A stretch of 64,000 nt of DNA from contig NZ_CP048114.1 of assembly GCF_010093025.1 (NCBI RefSeq), positions 3,100,001-3,164,000 of the forward strand, read 5' to 3'. This document shows positions 44,162 through 53,142 of the stretch, one piece after another. Under the pieces are notes generated by a model. It was not told the DNA's origin. It was given only the letters and a program-made list of their open reading frames with translations, and did not search any database. This stretch comes from Edaphobacter sp. 12200R-103 (lineage in GTDB: Bacteria > Acidobacteriota > Terriglobia > Terriglobales > Acidobacteriaceae). Within the stretch, counting starts at the first letter, position 1, and each line of letters begins with the position of its first letter. The translations under genes were made by a program, and so were the position numbers.

Positions 44162-45526
44162 ATGGAAGAGCAGAGGACACCTACGGGATCGCAGGAGACG
44201 AGGCGCGTCAGCCGCTTCTCTCACGCCTGGCGCGCCCTGCGGCATCGCAACTTCCGACTCTACTTCACCGGCCAGAGCATCTCGCTGGTCGGAAACTGGA
44301 TCACCCGCATCGCCACCAGTTGGCTGGTCTACCGGCTCACCGGCTCAGCCTTTCTGCTGGGAGTCGTCGGCTTTGCCGGACAGATCCCGACCTTTCTGCT
44401 GGCCCCTTTCGCCGGAGTCATCGTCGAGCGCATGGACCGCCGCCGGCTGCTGGTCTGCACACAGGTGCTGGCAGGCGTTCAGTCCCTGATGCTCGCCGCG
44501 CTCACGCTGGCAAAGATCATCACCATCCACGAGATCCTCGCGCTCAGCGTCCTCCAGGGACTCATCAACGCCTTCGACATGCCCGGGCGCCAGTCCTTCC
44601 TGGTCCGGATGGTCACTCCTGAAGGAGGCAAGCCGAACAAGGAAGACCTCGGCAACGCCATCGCGCTCAACTCTTCCATCGTCAATCTTGCCCGCCTCGC
44701 CGGTCCTGCCATCGCCGGAATCATCATCGCTGCCGTCGGCGAAGGCTGGTGCTTCCTGATCGATGGCGCAAGCTACATCGCCGTCGTGGCATCCCTGCTG
44801 ATGATGAATGTCAGCCGCAGCGTGACGGAAAAGCCTACCTCCTCCATGCTGGAGCAGATGCGCGAGGGCTGGTCGTATGTCACCGGCTTCAAACCCATCC
44901 GCACCATCCTCACGCTCTTCGCTCTGATCAGCCTGATGGGCATGCCCTTCATGGTGCTGATGCCGATCTTCGCCGCGCAGGTCCTGCACGGCGGTCCCAA
45001 CACCTTGGGCTTTCTCACCGGAGCCTCCGGGGTCGGCGCGCTCATCTCGGCCATCTCCCTGGCGATGCGCAAGTCCGTGCGCGGACTGACGACCATGATC
45101 CAGGTCTCGGCCTTCTGCTTCGGCGCGGGACTCATCCTTTTCGGGCTATCCCATCATCTTGCGCTCTCGCTGATACTGATGCTGCTCACCGGCTTCGGCA
45201 TGATGCAGGGACTCGCCGCCAGCAACACCGTCATCCAGACGCTCGTGCCCGAAGACAAGCGCGGCCGCGTGATGAGCTACTACACGATGGCCTTCGTCGG
45301 AATGGCGCCCTTCGGCAGCCTGCTGGCAGGCGCGCTCGCGCACCACTTCGGCGCTCCCCACACAGTCATGATGACCGGCTCGGCCTGCATCCTGGGCGCG
45401 CTGTGGTTCACAACGCAGTTGCCGTCTGTGCGCCGCGTCATCCGGCCTATCTATATAGAGATGGGAATTATTCCCGGGGAAGGTCAAACCGAGGAAGCTG
45501 CGGAGCACACCTTGTCGGGCAGCTAG
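44162..45526 (+). CDS. MFS transporter, EntS-like (MFS_3)
   Basis: A 12-helix major-facilitator protein of about 454 residues, beginning FSHAWRALRHRNFRLYFTGQ and SLVGNWITRIATSWLVYRLT. The loop between helices 2 and 3 has APFAGVIVERMDRRRLL, the usual MFS motif A position. It resembles EntS-type exporters that move siderophores or drugs by proton exchange, but the substrate is open. The start could be ATG 44162 or GTG 44126; neither has a strong ribosome site. The GH92 gene is 122 bp downstream on the same strand. Confidence 0.9.
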   Translation: MEEQRTPTGSQETRRVSRFSHAWRALRHRNFRLYFTGQSISLVGNWITRIATSWLVYRLTGSAFLLGVVGFAGQIPTFLLAPFAGVIVERMDRRRLLVCTQVLAGVQSLMLAALTLAKIITIHEILALSVLQGLINAFDMPGRQSFLVRMVTPEGGKPNKEDLGNAIALNSSIVNLARLAGPAIAGIIIAAVGEGWCFLIDGASYIAVVASLLMMNVSRSVTEKPTSSMLEQMREGWSYVTGFKPIRTILTLFALISLMGMPFMVLMPIFAAQVLHGGPNTLGFLTGASGVGALISAISLAMRKSVRGLTTMIQVSAFCFGAGLILFGLSHHLALSLILMLLTGFGMMQGLAASNTVIQTLVPEDKRGRVMSYYTMAFVGMAPFGSLLAGALAHHFGAPHTVMMTGSACILGALWFTTQLPSVRRVIRPIYIEMGIIPGEGQTEEAAEHTLSGS

Positions 45527-45648
45527 AAGGTCTCAGCCCTCGGATGCTTCATCCTGAATAGGTGTGTTTTCCGAACCAATTAGTCTCGTATCCGGATCGC
45601 TCGTATGCACCAGGCATTAACGGGGCGCTCTGGTATCGTCATCTTGCG

Positions 45649-47901
45649 ATGGAAAACAGGAAACAGAGGAAGAAGATTGCGGTTCGCTGGGGCGCAACAT
45701 CTGCACTGTTGTTGCTGCTGGCCGGCTTTGCGTACGGCCAGAAAAAAGATGCGATTGACTGGGTCAATCCCTATATCGGCACCGGCTCCGGCAAGATCGG
45801 CTACGGCGGCACCATGCCCTTCGTCACGCCGCCCTTCGGCATGACCAACTGGACCGCGCAGACCCGGCAGAACCGCCTGAGCGTCGTCTCCTACAAGTAC
45901 GAAGACACCAACATCCAGGGCTTCATGGGAACCCATCAGCCTGCCATCTGGATGGGCGATTACGGCTACGTCACCGTGGTCCCGCAGGTGGGCGATCTGC
46001 AAACCACCCCCGAAGCGCGCCAGATGCGCTTCAGCCACGCAGAAGAGATTGCGCGGCCCGACTACTACTCCGTGTGGATGACCGCGAAGGATGGCAGCCG
46101 CATCCGCGCCGAGATGACCGCAACCGAACGCTGCGTCTACATGCGCTTCACCTTCCCCAAAGCCGCAAAGGGACGCGTGCTGATCGAGGCATCGCGTCCG
46201 GGAGTCGCAGGCGGCGCAGAGGTCGATGTCGCAAAGCACGAGATCACCGGCTACAACCCCGACCGCACCGACCGAAGATTAGGCCCCTTCGCCCTGCCCA
46301 ACTTCAAAGGCTACTTCGTCGCGGAGTTCCGCCACCCCTGGCAGAACGCGAAGACCTACGGCGCCGATAGCGCAGCCGCCCGTGGAGCCTACGCCGAGTT
46401 CGGCGCAGACAATGTCGTCGAAGTGCGCATGGGAACCTCGTTCCTCAGCGTCGATCAGGCCCGCGAGAACCTGCGCAAAGAGATTCCTGCGTGGAACTTC
46501 GACGGCGTACAGAAAAAGCTGCGAGCGACATGGAATGAGAAGCTGGACCGCGTCAGCGTGGAAGGAGCCAGCGACGATCAGAAGAAGATCGTCTACACGG
46601 CTCTGTATCATGCGCTGCTCTATCCGCGCATCTTCTCGGAATACGGCCATTACTACAGCGCCTTCGACGACAAGATCCATCAGGGCGAGTCCTACACGGC
46701 TTACTCCATCTGGGACACCTTCCGGGCCGAGAACAGCATGCTGACCCTCATGGCTCCCGAACGCATCCCCGGCATGGTCACGGCACTGCTGCAGAACTAT
46801 AAAGAAGGCGGATGGATGCCGAAGTGGCCCAACCCCTCCTACACAAACATCATGATCGGGACGCACGCAGACTCGCTCGTGGCCGAGGCGCTGGTCAAAG
46901 GCTTCGATGGCTTCGACAAGCAGACCGCATGGGCCGCCGTCTACAAAGACGCGATGACTCCACCCGATGGAGACACCACGCGCCGATGGCTGGACCGCGA
47001 GCCGCACACGCCCTACGAGGCACGCGCCGGGCTGACCTACTACAAGCAGCTCGGCTATATCCCAACCGACAAGACGGATGAGGCCGCCTCGCGCACCATC
47101 GAAGACAGCTACGACGACTGGTGCGTCGCTCAGATTGCAAAGATTCTCGGCCGCCAGAAGGACTACGAGTTCTTCCTCAAGCGCTCCCTCAACTACCAGC
47201 ACCTCTACAACCCTGCGCTTGGCCTGATGAACGGTCGCACCTCCGACGGCAAATGGGCTCCCATCGGAGGCACGCGCGACAACCCCGGCAACCGCTCCAC
47301 CTCCGGATGGACCGAAGGCGATGCCTGGGTCTACACCTGGTGCGCATTTCACGACATCCCCGGAACAATGGACCTGATGGGTGGCGCAAACAAATACAAC
47401 GCCAAGCTCGATCAGCACTTCGCCGGCAAACACAACGTCCACAGCAACGAGCCCAGCCATCACTACGGCTACCTGTACGACTACTCCGGCCAGCCGTGGA
47501 AGACGCAGGCCAAGGTGCGCGAGATCGCGAACGCGGAGTACGCCAATCAGCCCTCCGGCATCGACGGCGATGATGACTGCGGGCAGATGTCGTCGTGGTA
47601 TCTGTTTACTGCGATGGGCTTCTATCCGGTCAATCCAGCCAGCGGCGACTATATGATCGGCAGCCCCATGTTCTCGAAGTTCGCGATGCGCCTGGCGAAT
47701 GGAAAGACCTTCACCGTGCTCGCGAAGAATAACAGCGCAACCAATATGTACATTCAGTCGGCGACGCTCAACGGCAAGCCGCTGGACCGTCCCGTGGTTC
47801 GCTACAGCGAGATCATGCAGGGCTCGACGCTGGAGTTCGTCATGGGACCGAAGCCGTCGAAGTGGGCGAGCGAGTGGAGAGGAACCCCCGTCGGCAAATA
47901 A
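45649..47901 (+). CDS. Secreted alpha-1,2-mannosidase-like enzyme, GH92
   Basis: The 750-residue protein has a signal peptide (ATSALLLLLAGFAYGQ). The GH92 N-terminal beta domain begins IDWVNPYIGTGSG, and the (alpha/alpha)6 catalytic domain includes WTEGDAWVYTWCAFHD, SNEPSHHYGYLYDYSGQPW and DDDCGQMSSWYLFTAMGFYP. Family enzymes are calcium-dependent inverting exo-mannosidases; the DDDCG acidic cluster corresponds to the catalytic base region. ATG 45649 begins the signal peptide; the open frame starts 87 bp earlier. With the GH27 gene some 7 kb away it suggests degradation of mannose- and galactose-containing glycans outside the cell. Confidence 0.93.
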   Translation: MENRKQRKKIAVRWGATSALLLLLAGFAYGQKKDAIDWVNPYIGTGSGKIGYGGTMPFVTPPFGMTNWTAQTRQNRLSVVSYKYEDTNIQGFMGTHQPAIWMGDYGYVTVVPQVGDLQTTPEARQMRFSHAEEIARPDYYSVWMTAKDGSRIRAEMTATERCVYMRFTFPKAAKGRVLIEASRPGVAGGAEVDVAKHEITGYNPDRTDRRLGPFALPNFKGYFVAEFRHPWQNAKTYGADSAAARGAYAEFGADNVVEVRMGTSFLSVDQARENLRKEIPAWNFDGVQKKLRATWNEKLDRVSVEGASDDQKKIVYTALYHALLYPRIFSEYGHYYSAFDDKIHQGESYTAYSIWDTFRAENSMLTLMAPERIPGMVTALLQNYKEGGWMPKWPNPSYTNIMIGTHADSLVAEALVKGFDGFDKQTAWAAVYKDAMTPPDGDTTRRWLDREPHTPYEARAGLTYYKQLGYIPTDKTDEAASRTIEDSYDDWCVAQIAKILGRQKDYEFFLKRSLNYQHLYNPALGLMNGRTSDGKWAPIGGTRDNPGNRSTSGWTEGDAWVYTWCAFHDIPGTMDLMGGANKYNAKLDQHFAGKHNVHSNEPSHHYGYLYDYSGQPWKTQAKVREIANAEYANQPSGIDGDDDCGQMSSWYLFTAMGFYPVNPASGDYMIGSPMFSKFAMRLANGKTFTVLAKNNSATNMYIQSATLNGKPLDRPVVRYSEIMQGSTLEFVMGPKPSKWASEWRGTPVGK

Positions 47902-47998
47902 CCGATCCGAATTAGCTGAACTTTCTCACCCCGGATTGACTACAATTCCCCCGAGTTTGCGGGATGCATTCTATCGATCCGGGAGGCGAGAGTTCTGC

Positions 47999-48421
47999 AT
48001 GAGCGCTGTGCGTCATCATCCCCTGGCCATTCTCGTGGCGACCCTCTGCTACTTCGGACTGGGCGCCGTCTGGTTCACGATGTTCCGCAACCCCTGGCTG
48101 GAAGGGATTGGCCGCACGATGGAGCAACTCCAGTCCAGCGGCGTCAGCCCTGCGCTCGCCTACGGGATCGCCCTGCTGATGACCCTTGCGCTTGCGCTCT
48201 TCCTGTCGTGGCTCATCCAGGTAACCGGCCCGCTGACGGCATCGCGGGGCGCTCAGGTGGCCATCATCCTCTGGTTCTGCGTCGTCTTCACCACCTGGGC
48301 CACCGAGTACGCCTTCGAGGCACGCGGTGTGAGGATCCTCGCGATCAACACCGGCTACTCCCTGGTGGGCATGGTCCTGATGGGAGCTGTGCTGGGTGGC
48401 TGGAGGAGAGAACAACCGTAA
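47999..48421 (+). CDS. DUF1761 membrane protein
   Basis: The 140-residue protein has four hydrophobic helices, starting HHPLAILVATLCYFGLGAVWF with the recurrent Trp/Phe motif of DUF1761, then LAYGIALLMTLALALFLSWL and two more. The ATG at 47999 has a GGGAGG / GCGAG stretch about 10 bases upstream. Function is unknown for the family. It follows the GH92 gene by 97 bp on the same strand. Confidence 0.85.
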   Translation: MSAVRHHPLAILVATLCYFGLGAVWFTMFRNPWLEGIGRTMEQLQSSGVSPALAYGIALLMTLALALFLSWLIQVTGPLTASRGAQVAIILWFCVVFTTWATEYAFEARGVRILAINTGYSLVGMVLMGAVLGGWRREQP

Positions 48422-48540
48422 TCCGGATCTCGCCGGAGAAAGCGTCAACGAAACAGTTCCCGCGCGGATCACACGAAATCCGCGGTCTCCATACAGGTTG
48501 TCACATCAGTGAAGCGACACCACCATCCGCACCCACACAG

Positions 48541-48764
48541 GGTCATCCTCAGCGAAGAAACAATACGCTTCTCCTTCACAAAGGTGTCATCCTCAGCGAA
48601 GAAACAACGCATTCCTTCTCCACAGAGGTGTCATCCTCAGCGGAGCTTATCGCAGGCTTCATCGCGAGAAGCGCAGTCGAAGGATCTGCGGTTGGGATTT
48701 GAGATTAAGCGAACAACCGCAGATCCTTCGACTCCGCGCTGACGCGCTCCGCTCAGGATGACAC
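48541..48764. repeat. Type A palindromic repeat with three tandem left arms
   Basis: Three TCATCCTCAGCG starts at 48543, 48587 and 48631 give an exact 44-bp period, each followed by GAAGAAACAA-like sequence except the last. The last continues as a full element, GAAGCGCAGTCGAAGGATCTGCGGT then ACAACCGCAGATCCTTCGACTCC and GCTCCGCTCAGGATGACAC. It lies in the 690-bp gap between the DUF1761 gene and the formate/nitrite channel gene. Confidence 0.87.
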
Positions 48765-48853
48765 ATACATAACCGGGCATTCAGGCTGTATGTTGGCACA
48801 AGCAAACATCCCTCCATCATCTTCTTCGAAGATGATCCGAATACCCAAAAGAA

Positions 48854-48995
48854 GTGTCCTCTCGACCGGAGGCCCGAAGGGCCGCAGTGGAGAGACCCCC
48901 GCATTTTGTCCGCACAGCCAATGTGTCGCCTGCGGCATTCTGCCCAACCAGCATCGCAAAATGCGGGGGTTCCTCGCTTCGCTCGAAATGACACG
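48854..48995. repeat. Interspersed palindromic repeat, type B
   Basis: GTGTCCTCTCGACCGGAGGC, the CCCGAAGGGCCGC hairpin and GAGACCCCCGCATTTTG form the left arm. CAAAATGCGGGGGTTCCTCG and CGCTCGAAATGACACG form the right arm. It lies 90 bp after the preceding type A element, so two unrelated repeats share one gap. No gene is seen in this gap. Confidence 0.87.
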
Positions 48996-49107
48996 AGAAG
49001 GAGAGTACCTGAGAGACAAAGCCCGGAAACCATATGAGCGCCCTTCCAAAAATCCCGCCCAAAAAGCCCACGACACCCGACCCGTTTCCGGCATCTCACT
49101 CATCACA

Positions 49108-50025
49108 ATGCCCTTCCAACTGCGACGCCGCCGGCCCGCGCCCTCCCAAACCGCTCCCGCCCAGATGAACCTGGAACGTCCGAGCGCTCAGGATATCTAC
49201 GAACAAGTAGCCAACAACGCACGGCAGGAGCTTGGCCGTACCGGCGTCGCGCTCTTCATCTCCGGCATCGCCGGCGGCATCTTCATGGGGCTCTCGGGAA
49301 TGGGCAACGCCATCGCCATCGCCCTGCTCACCCCGGCTGGCGTCGCGCCCACCCCATCGACGCTGTTTATCGCGAAGATGTTCTACCCGCTGGGGTTCAT
49401 CGCGGTCATCCTGGGCCGCTCGCAGCTCTTTACCGAGAACACCCTCTACCCCGTTGCCCTGGTTCTGGCGGAAAAGCAGCACCTCTGGAAGACCCTCCGG
49501 CTATGGATCATCGTCCTCTCGGCCAACGTACTGGGAGCTGCGATCTTCGCCACCCTCGCCTCTTTCACCAGCGCCCTGCAGCCGGAGTTCGTCAGCACGC
49601 TGGCCATGCTGGGGGCGGAGACCGCCGCACGTCCCATGGCCACCATCTTCTGGAGCGGGGTCGTCGGTGGCTGGATCATCGCCAGCGTTGCCTGGCTCGT
49701 CTCAGGCTCGCACTCCATCACCGGCTCCGTCATGATCATCTGGATGCTGGCGTTTGTGGTCGGCCTGGGAGGCTTCGCCCACTGCATCGCCGGAAGCGGC
49801 GAGGTCCTGACCGCGGTCTTTGTCGGACGCGCCATACCGGCGGCCTTTCCCCACTGGCTCTTTGCCGCCGTGGCCGGAAATATCTGTGGCGGAGTCGGGA
49901 TGGTCACGCTGATCGAGTACGGCCAGGTAGTCTACGGCGGCGATGCCGAGGCGGAGGCGCTCCCGGCAGCTCCCCCTGCCGCCGCGCACGTATCCATCCG
50001 ACCCAGTGAAAAAGACGGAGAGTAG
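49108..50025 (+). CDS. Formate/nitrite transporter family channel
   Basis: The 305-residue protein has six hydrophobic helices in the FNT pattern: GVALFISGIAGGIFMGLS, MFYPLGFIAVILGRSQLFTENTL in part, and later GGFAHCIAGSGEVLTAVFVG, the repeat that holds the central His and constriction. Such pentameric channels pass formate, nitrite or similar small anions. The first 50 residues are polar and disordered. No clear ribosome site is visible at ATG 49108; ATG 49165 is an alternative. It stands alone, between two repeat-filled gaps. Confidence 0.9.
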   Translation: MPFQLRRRRPAPSQTAPAQMNLERPSAQDIYEQVANNARQELGRTGVALFISGIAGGIFMGLSGMGNAIAIALLTPAGVAPTPSTLFIAKMFYPLGFIAVILGRSQLFTENTLYPVALVLAEKQHLWKTLRLWIIVLSANVLGAAIFATLASFTSALQPEFVSTLAMLGAETAARPMATIFWSGVVGGWIIASVAWLVSGSHSITGSVMIIWMLAFVVGLGGFAHCIAGSGEVLTAVFVGRAIPAAFPHWLFAAVAGNICGGVGMVTLIEYGQVVYGGDAEAEALPAAPPAAAHVSIRPSEKDGE

Positions 50026-50070
50026 GTGGTGTTCTCCAACGGATCATGGAAGTCCTTCCAAAGCAAAGAA

Positions 50071-50283
50071 GTGTCATCTCGGCGGAAGCTCTGAATAACC
50101 TTTCCAAAGAAGTGTCATCTCGACCGAAGGCCCGAAGGGCCGCAGCGGAGAGACCCCCGCATTTCGCCCGAACAATTCAGATTGCTCCTGTAAGGAGATC
50201 CATCCCCGCAGGCATCCCCGAAATACGAGGGTTTCTCCTCTCCCCAGGACGATAAAACTGTCCTGCTCCGGTCGAAATGACAC
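50071..50283. repeat. Type B palindromic repeat with duplicated left end
   Basis: GTGTCATCTCG occurs at 50071 and again at 50112 (41-bp period), each preceded by a CAAAGAA-like flank. The second continues as a full arm (ACCGAAGGCCCGAAGGGCC, GAGACCCCCGCATTTCG). It is mirrored on the right by CGAAATACGAGGGTTTCTCC and CTCCGGTCGAAATGACAC. It lies between the FNT gene and the L21 promoter. Confidence 0.85.
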
Positions 50284-50331
50284 GTTTTTGAGATATTCCT
50301 CAGACACAGAGGAGTGTTCGGGTCACTTCCA

Positions 50332-50360
50332 TTGACCACCGCCCCGGAAACCGGTAAACT
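50332..50360 (+). promoter_or_regulatory. Promoter of the rplU-rpmA operon
   Basis: TTGACC at 50332-50337 and TAAACT at 50355-50360 are separated by exactly 17 bp. A leader of roughly 165 bases follows before rplU and contains a GGACCC-GGC-GGGTCC hairpin, which could take part in ribosomal-protein feedback control. Confidence 0.7.
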
Positions 50361-50531
50361 CATTAAGTTTGGCGCTGCAGCCAGAGTGTCTTTACTTCAG
50401 AGATGGCTGGTCTGGACCCGGCGGGTCCGGGCAGTCGACTGAAAAACCTCCTCTGCAGATGCCCCATGCAGCACAATTCATTAAGGAAGCGGTCCGCGCT
50501 CCTCCAACGAGCGCCCCCAGAGGTTTTAGCC

Positions 50532-50852
50532 ATGTATGCAGTCATCCGCACCGGCGGCAAGCAGTATAAGGTCGCTCCCGGCGACACGCTGAAGATCGAG
50601 ACCACCGCACATCAGGACGGAAACGTCGAGTTCTCCGACGTCCTCGCCGTCTCTGCTGAGGCCGGCAAGTTCGAAGGCGATCTGAGCGGAGCGAAGGTGA
50701 CCGCATCTGTCCTGGGCGAGGGCCGTGGCGATAAGATCCTTGTCTTCAAGCTGAAGCGCAAGAAGCAATACAAGAAGATGCAGGGACACCGCCAGAACTA
50801 CGTCGAGGTCAAGATCAACGACATCCTCGTCAACGGCAAGTCCATCCAGTAA
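50532..50852 (+). CDS. rplU: 50S ribosomal protein L21
   Basis: The 106-residue protein is L21, which binds 23S rRNA in the large subunit: MYAVIRTGGKQYKVAPGD at the start and KRKKQYKKMQGHRQ then VKINDI near the end are its signatures. The ATG at 50532 is the only sensible start. It is followed by rpmA 99 bp downstream, the standard L21-L27 operon. A near-consensus promoter and a long leader precede it. Confidence 0.97.
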   Translation: MYAVIRTGGKQYKVAPGDTLKIETTAHQDGNVEFSDVLAVSAEAGKFEGDLSGAKVTASVLGEGRGDKILVFKLKRKKQYKKMQGHRQNYVEVKINDILVNGKSIQ

Positions 50853-50951
50853 CCACCGTCAAGGCAGTAATTGGTTACGCGAAAAAGTTTAGAACTTCTC
50901 GAGGCACGCCCCTGAATTCTGAAGCGGGCAGCCCGAAATGAGGCAATCGAA

Positions 50952-51215
50952 ATGGCACATAAAAAAGGTTTAGGTTCTTCCAAAAACGGTCGCGACTCCA
51001 ACGCGCAGCGCCTCGGCGTGAAGCGCTTCGCCGGCCAGACGGTCACCGGCGGCTCCATCCTGGTTCGCCAGCGCGGAACCCCGCTCAAGCCCGGCCTGAA
51101 CGTAGGTCGCGGCAAGGACGACACCCTGTTCGCCAAGGTCGACGGCGTGGTTCGCTTCCAGGACCGCGGACAGCACGGACGCTTCGTCTCCATCGACCCC
51201 GTCGCTACCGCCTAA
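50952..51215 (+). CDS. rpmA: 50S ribosomal protein L27
   Basis: The 87-residue protein is L27, whose N-terminal tail reaches the peptidyl-transferase centre. It begins [20 protein letters not shown] after Met and has [16 protein letters not shown]. The tail starts directly at Met-Ala-His-Lys, so there is no processed N-terminal extension of the Firmicutes type. Second gene of the rplU-rpmA operon, followed by a terminator. Confidence 0.97.
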   Translation: MAHKKGLGSSKNGRDSNAQRLGVKRFAGQTVTGGSILVRQRGTPLKPGLNVGRGKDDTLFAKVDGVVRFQDRGQHGRFVSIDPVATA

Positions 51216-51240
51216 GTAACGGATGTAACGAAGTTTATGG

Positions 51241-51266
51241 AAAAGCCCTGCTGCGGCAGGGCTTTT
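51241..51266 (+). terminator. Rho-independent terminator after rpmA
   Basis: AAAAGCCCTGC and GCAGGGCTTTT form a strong stem with a tight loop, ending in TTTT. It lies 26 bp after the rpmA stop. The flanking A and T tracts mean it could also work in the other direction. Confidence 0.9.
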
Positions 51267-51323
51267 GCTGTTTCCAGAATATTCTTCGTCGCAAGATCGC
51301 TTCCCCGGGAACCATCTTCGACT

Positions 51324-51459
51324 CTTCATTCTGAGGCGAACGGGGTCCCCGGCGAGCTTGCTCACTGGGGCAGGCAACCGAAGAATCCCTATTTTGCCTG
51401 TAGTGTCCACGGTGCTTCGGGCAAAATACACGGATCCTTCGCATTGCTCAGGATGACGG
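51324..51459. repeat. Degenerate interspersed repeat (type D-like)
   Basis: CTTCATTCTGAGGCGAACGG begins the left side and GCATTGCTCAGGATGACGG ends the right. The inner parts GAATCCCTATTTTGCC and GGCAAAATACACGGATCC are mirror-related. The copy is diverged. It fills the gap between the rpmA terminator and the metallo-hydrolase gene. Confidence 0.65.
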
Positions 51460-51507
51460 CTCCGATAGATCTATCGGCTTGACTCGATCGACGACTTCGC
51501 CACCGCC

Positions 51508-52431
51508 CTAAACCAGATTGCCGTCACCAGGCCGGGCGACCGGCTTTCCTTTTTCACCCATCTCAACGGTCGCGGTCGGAATGAGGTGATCGTGGGTGAA
51601 CAGCACCAGCCACTTCTCCGGGATAGCGCGATGGTAGAAGCGCTTCTTCTGCTCGATGCATTCCAGGGGATCGAGGTCGTAGCCCATGACCCAGGTCGGA
51701 TCGAGGTGCGCCGCGGTAGGAATCAGATCGGAGATATAGCAGGCGTGCCGGCCCTCGGACTCAATGTGGATGCCCATCATCTGGCGCGTATGGCCGGGAA
51801 AGAGTTCAACCGAGATGCCGGGAACGATCGCCGGATCGGACTGGATTCCGCGATCTGTGAGCAGGGTCATCTGGCCAGATTCAATCAGCGGATCGTAGTT
51901 GGGCGAGAGATAGCTGACGCGGTCACGGTCCAACTGCAGGTGGCCGTGCTCGACCTCGCCCAGATGAGCGAAGTAGCGGGCGTTGGGGAAAGTCGGGGTC
52001 ACCGATCCGTCCGGGTGCAGGGTGGTGTTCCATCCGCAGTGGTCGAAGTGCAGGTGGGAGTTGATGACAATGTCGATCTCCTCCGGGCGAACCCCGGCAG
52101 CGGCCATGGAGGCAGGCAGCAGCTCATGGTTCTGGTGGATCTCGCGCATCTTTGCGCTCAGCTTGTTTCCGATTCCCGTCTCAATCAGAACGGTGTGCGA
52201 TCCAGTCCGTACGATGACGGAGTTCAGCCCCAGCAGGATGCGATTGAGTTCATCGGCAGGGGTGCGCTTCTGCCACATCGTCTTGGGAACGACGCCAAAC
52301 ATCGCTCCGCCATCCAGGCGGTAGCTGCCATCGGTGCAGACGGTCACCTCGAAACGGCCAAGCTGGGTGCGGGCACGCACCAGCGTCTCTGCTTCTGCAG
52401 CGATAAGCGATCTCTCCATCATCCTGACCAT
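51508..52431 (-). CDS. MBL-fold metallo-hydrolase
   Basis: The 307-residue protein has the metallo-beta-lactamase-fold metal motif INSHLHFDHCGWN (HxHxDH), a second His in LFPGHTRQMMG, an Asp in ACYISDLIP and a C-terminal His in FTHDHL. Two zinc or iron ions are expected. The pattern is near to AHL-lactonase-like or alkylsulfatase-distant hydrolases, but the substrate is open. Several Met codons cluster at the start (52431, 52422, 52419); AGG lies beside the last two, so the exact start is uncertain by four residues. No signal peptide. Confidence 0.9.
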   Translation of the reverse strand: MVRMMERSLIAAEAETLVRARTQLGRFEVTVCTDGSYRLDGGAMFGVVPKTMWQKRTPADELNRILLGLNSVIVRTGSHTVLIETGIGNKLSAKMREIHQNHELLPASMAAAGVRPEEIDIVINSHLHFDHCGWNTTLHPDGSVTPTFPNARYFAHLGEVEHGHLQLDRDRVSYLSPNYDPLIESGQMTLLTDRGIQSDPAIVPGISVELFPGHTRQMMGIHIESEGRHACYISDLIPTAAHLDPTWVMGYDLDPLECIEQKKRFYHRAIPEKWLVLFTHDHLIPTATVEMGEKGKPVARPGDGNLV

Positions 52432-52480
52432 GGTAACTGGCAGGATGATGGAGGCGCATCTCCACGAACTTCAGGGAAGA

Positions 52481-52891
52481 TCAGGCGTGCGGAATATGCG
52501 CACCGCCCGGAACCACGCTGGGAGGCATGGGAACGCTGGCGATCGCTTCTTGCACCTCCGGAGACGGAGAGGCCACGATAGCCCCCGTATCCCGCTTGTT
52601 CTGGAAGCACTGCCGGCAGAGCACAGGCCGCCCCTGCGTCGGTTTGAAGGGAACCGTAGTTTCGATTCCGCAATCCGAGCAGGTGGTGCGGGTCTCCGTG
52701 CGGCAGATTCCGGCGGCTGCCGGACCTGCGCCTGGGCGCGCCATGATACCTGCCCTCTTCGATTTGCAGGGCTTACATCGCTTGGGATCGTTTTTAAATT
52801 GTTTATCGTGAAAAAAGAGCTGCTCACCGGCGGTAAAGATAAACTCCTGACCGCAATCGGCACAGATTAACAGACGATCTAGAAATTCCAT
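52481..52891 (-). CDS. Zinc-ribbon domain protein
   Basis: The 136-residue protein has two zinc-ribbon units. The first, LICADCGQEFIFTAGEQLFF with RCKPCKSKR, resembles the probable zinc-ribbon domain zf-trcl (two CxxC). The second, TTCSDCGIETTVPFKP with VLCRQCFQNKR, has the CxxCxxCC-like layout. The tail is Ala/Pro/Ser-rich. Such proteins are thought to bind nucleic acid or ribosomes, but the role is not known. The gene is on the same strand as the metallo-hydrolase and just upstream of it. Confidence 0.87.
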   Translation of the reverse strand: MEFLDRLLICADCGQEFIFTAGEQLFFHDKQFKNDPKRCKPCKSKRAGIMARPGAGPAAAGICRTETRTTCSDCGIETTVPFKPTQGRPVLCRQCFQNKRDTGAIVASPSPEVQEAIASVPMPPSVVPGGAHIPHA

Positions 52892-53029
52892 AGCCGCGTC
52901 TCCCGGTCTGCGGGACAGAATGAGCAGCTCAAGGAAAGAACGCAGGCTCCCTGAACGTCATCCTGCCATTGCCATATTGATGGATAAGTAGGCCTGGGTC
53001 GCCAAGACAGCGCAAATGCAGCACAACGC

Positions 53030-53125
53030 ACAGTGATAAAAGGATCACTGTTTACCGGGTCGATAGCGGGAGTCCATCGCCGGTATCTTGTGAGGACCCG
53101 CCCAAACTTCAGAGAGCGGGTCCTC
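53030..53125. other. Two inverted repeats between the zinc-ribbon gene and rpsU
   Basis: ACAGTGAT / ATCACTGT (53030-53037 and 53044-53051) is a perfect 8-bp inverted repeat around AAAAGG. GAGGACCCGC / GCGGGTCCTC (53092-53101 and 53116-53125) is a perfect 10-bp one around a 14-base loop. Neither has a close T tract on the strand leaving rpsU, so termination is weak at best. The second lies just after rpsU and may stabilise its mRNA. Confidence 0.5.
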
Positions 53126-53142
53126 CATGGAGCGTTTCTTTT

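Noticed and set aside
48541..48680. Possible CRISPR array from the 44-bp period
   Set aside because: The whole 44-bp unit repeats, leaving no variable spacers; it is a tandem duplication.
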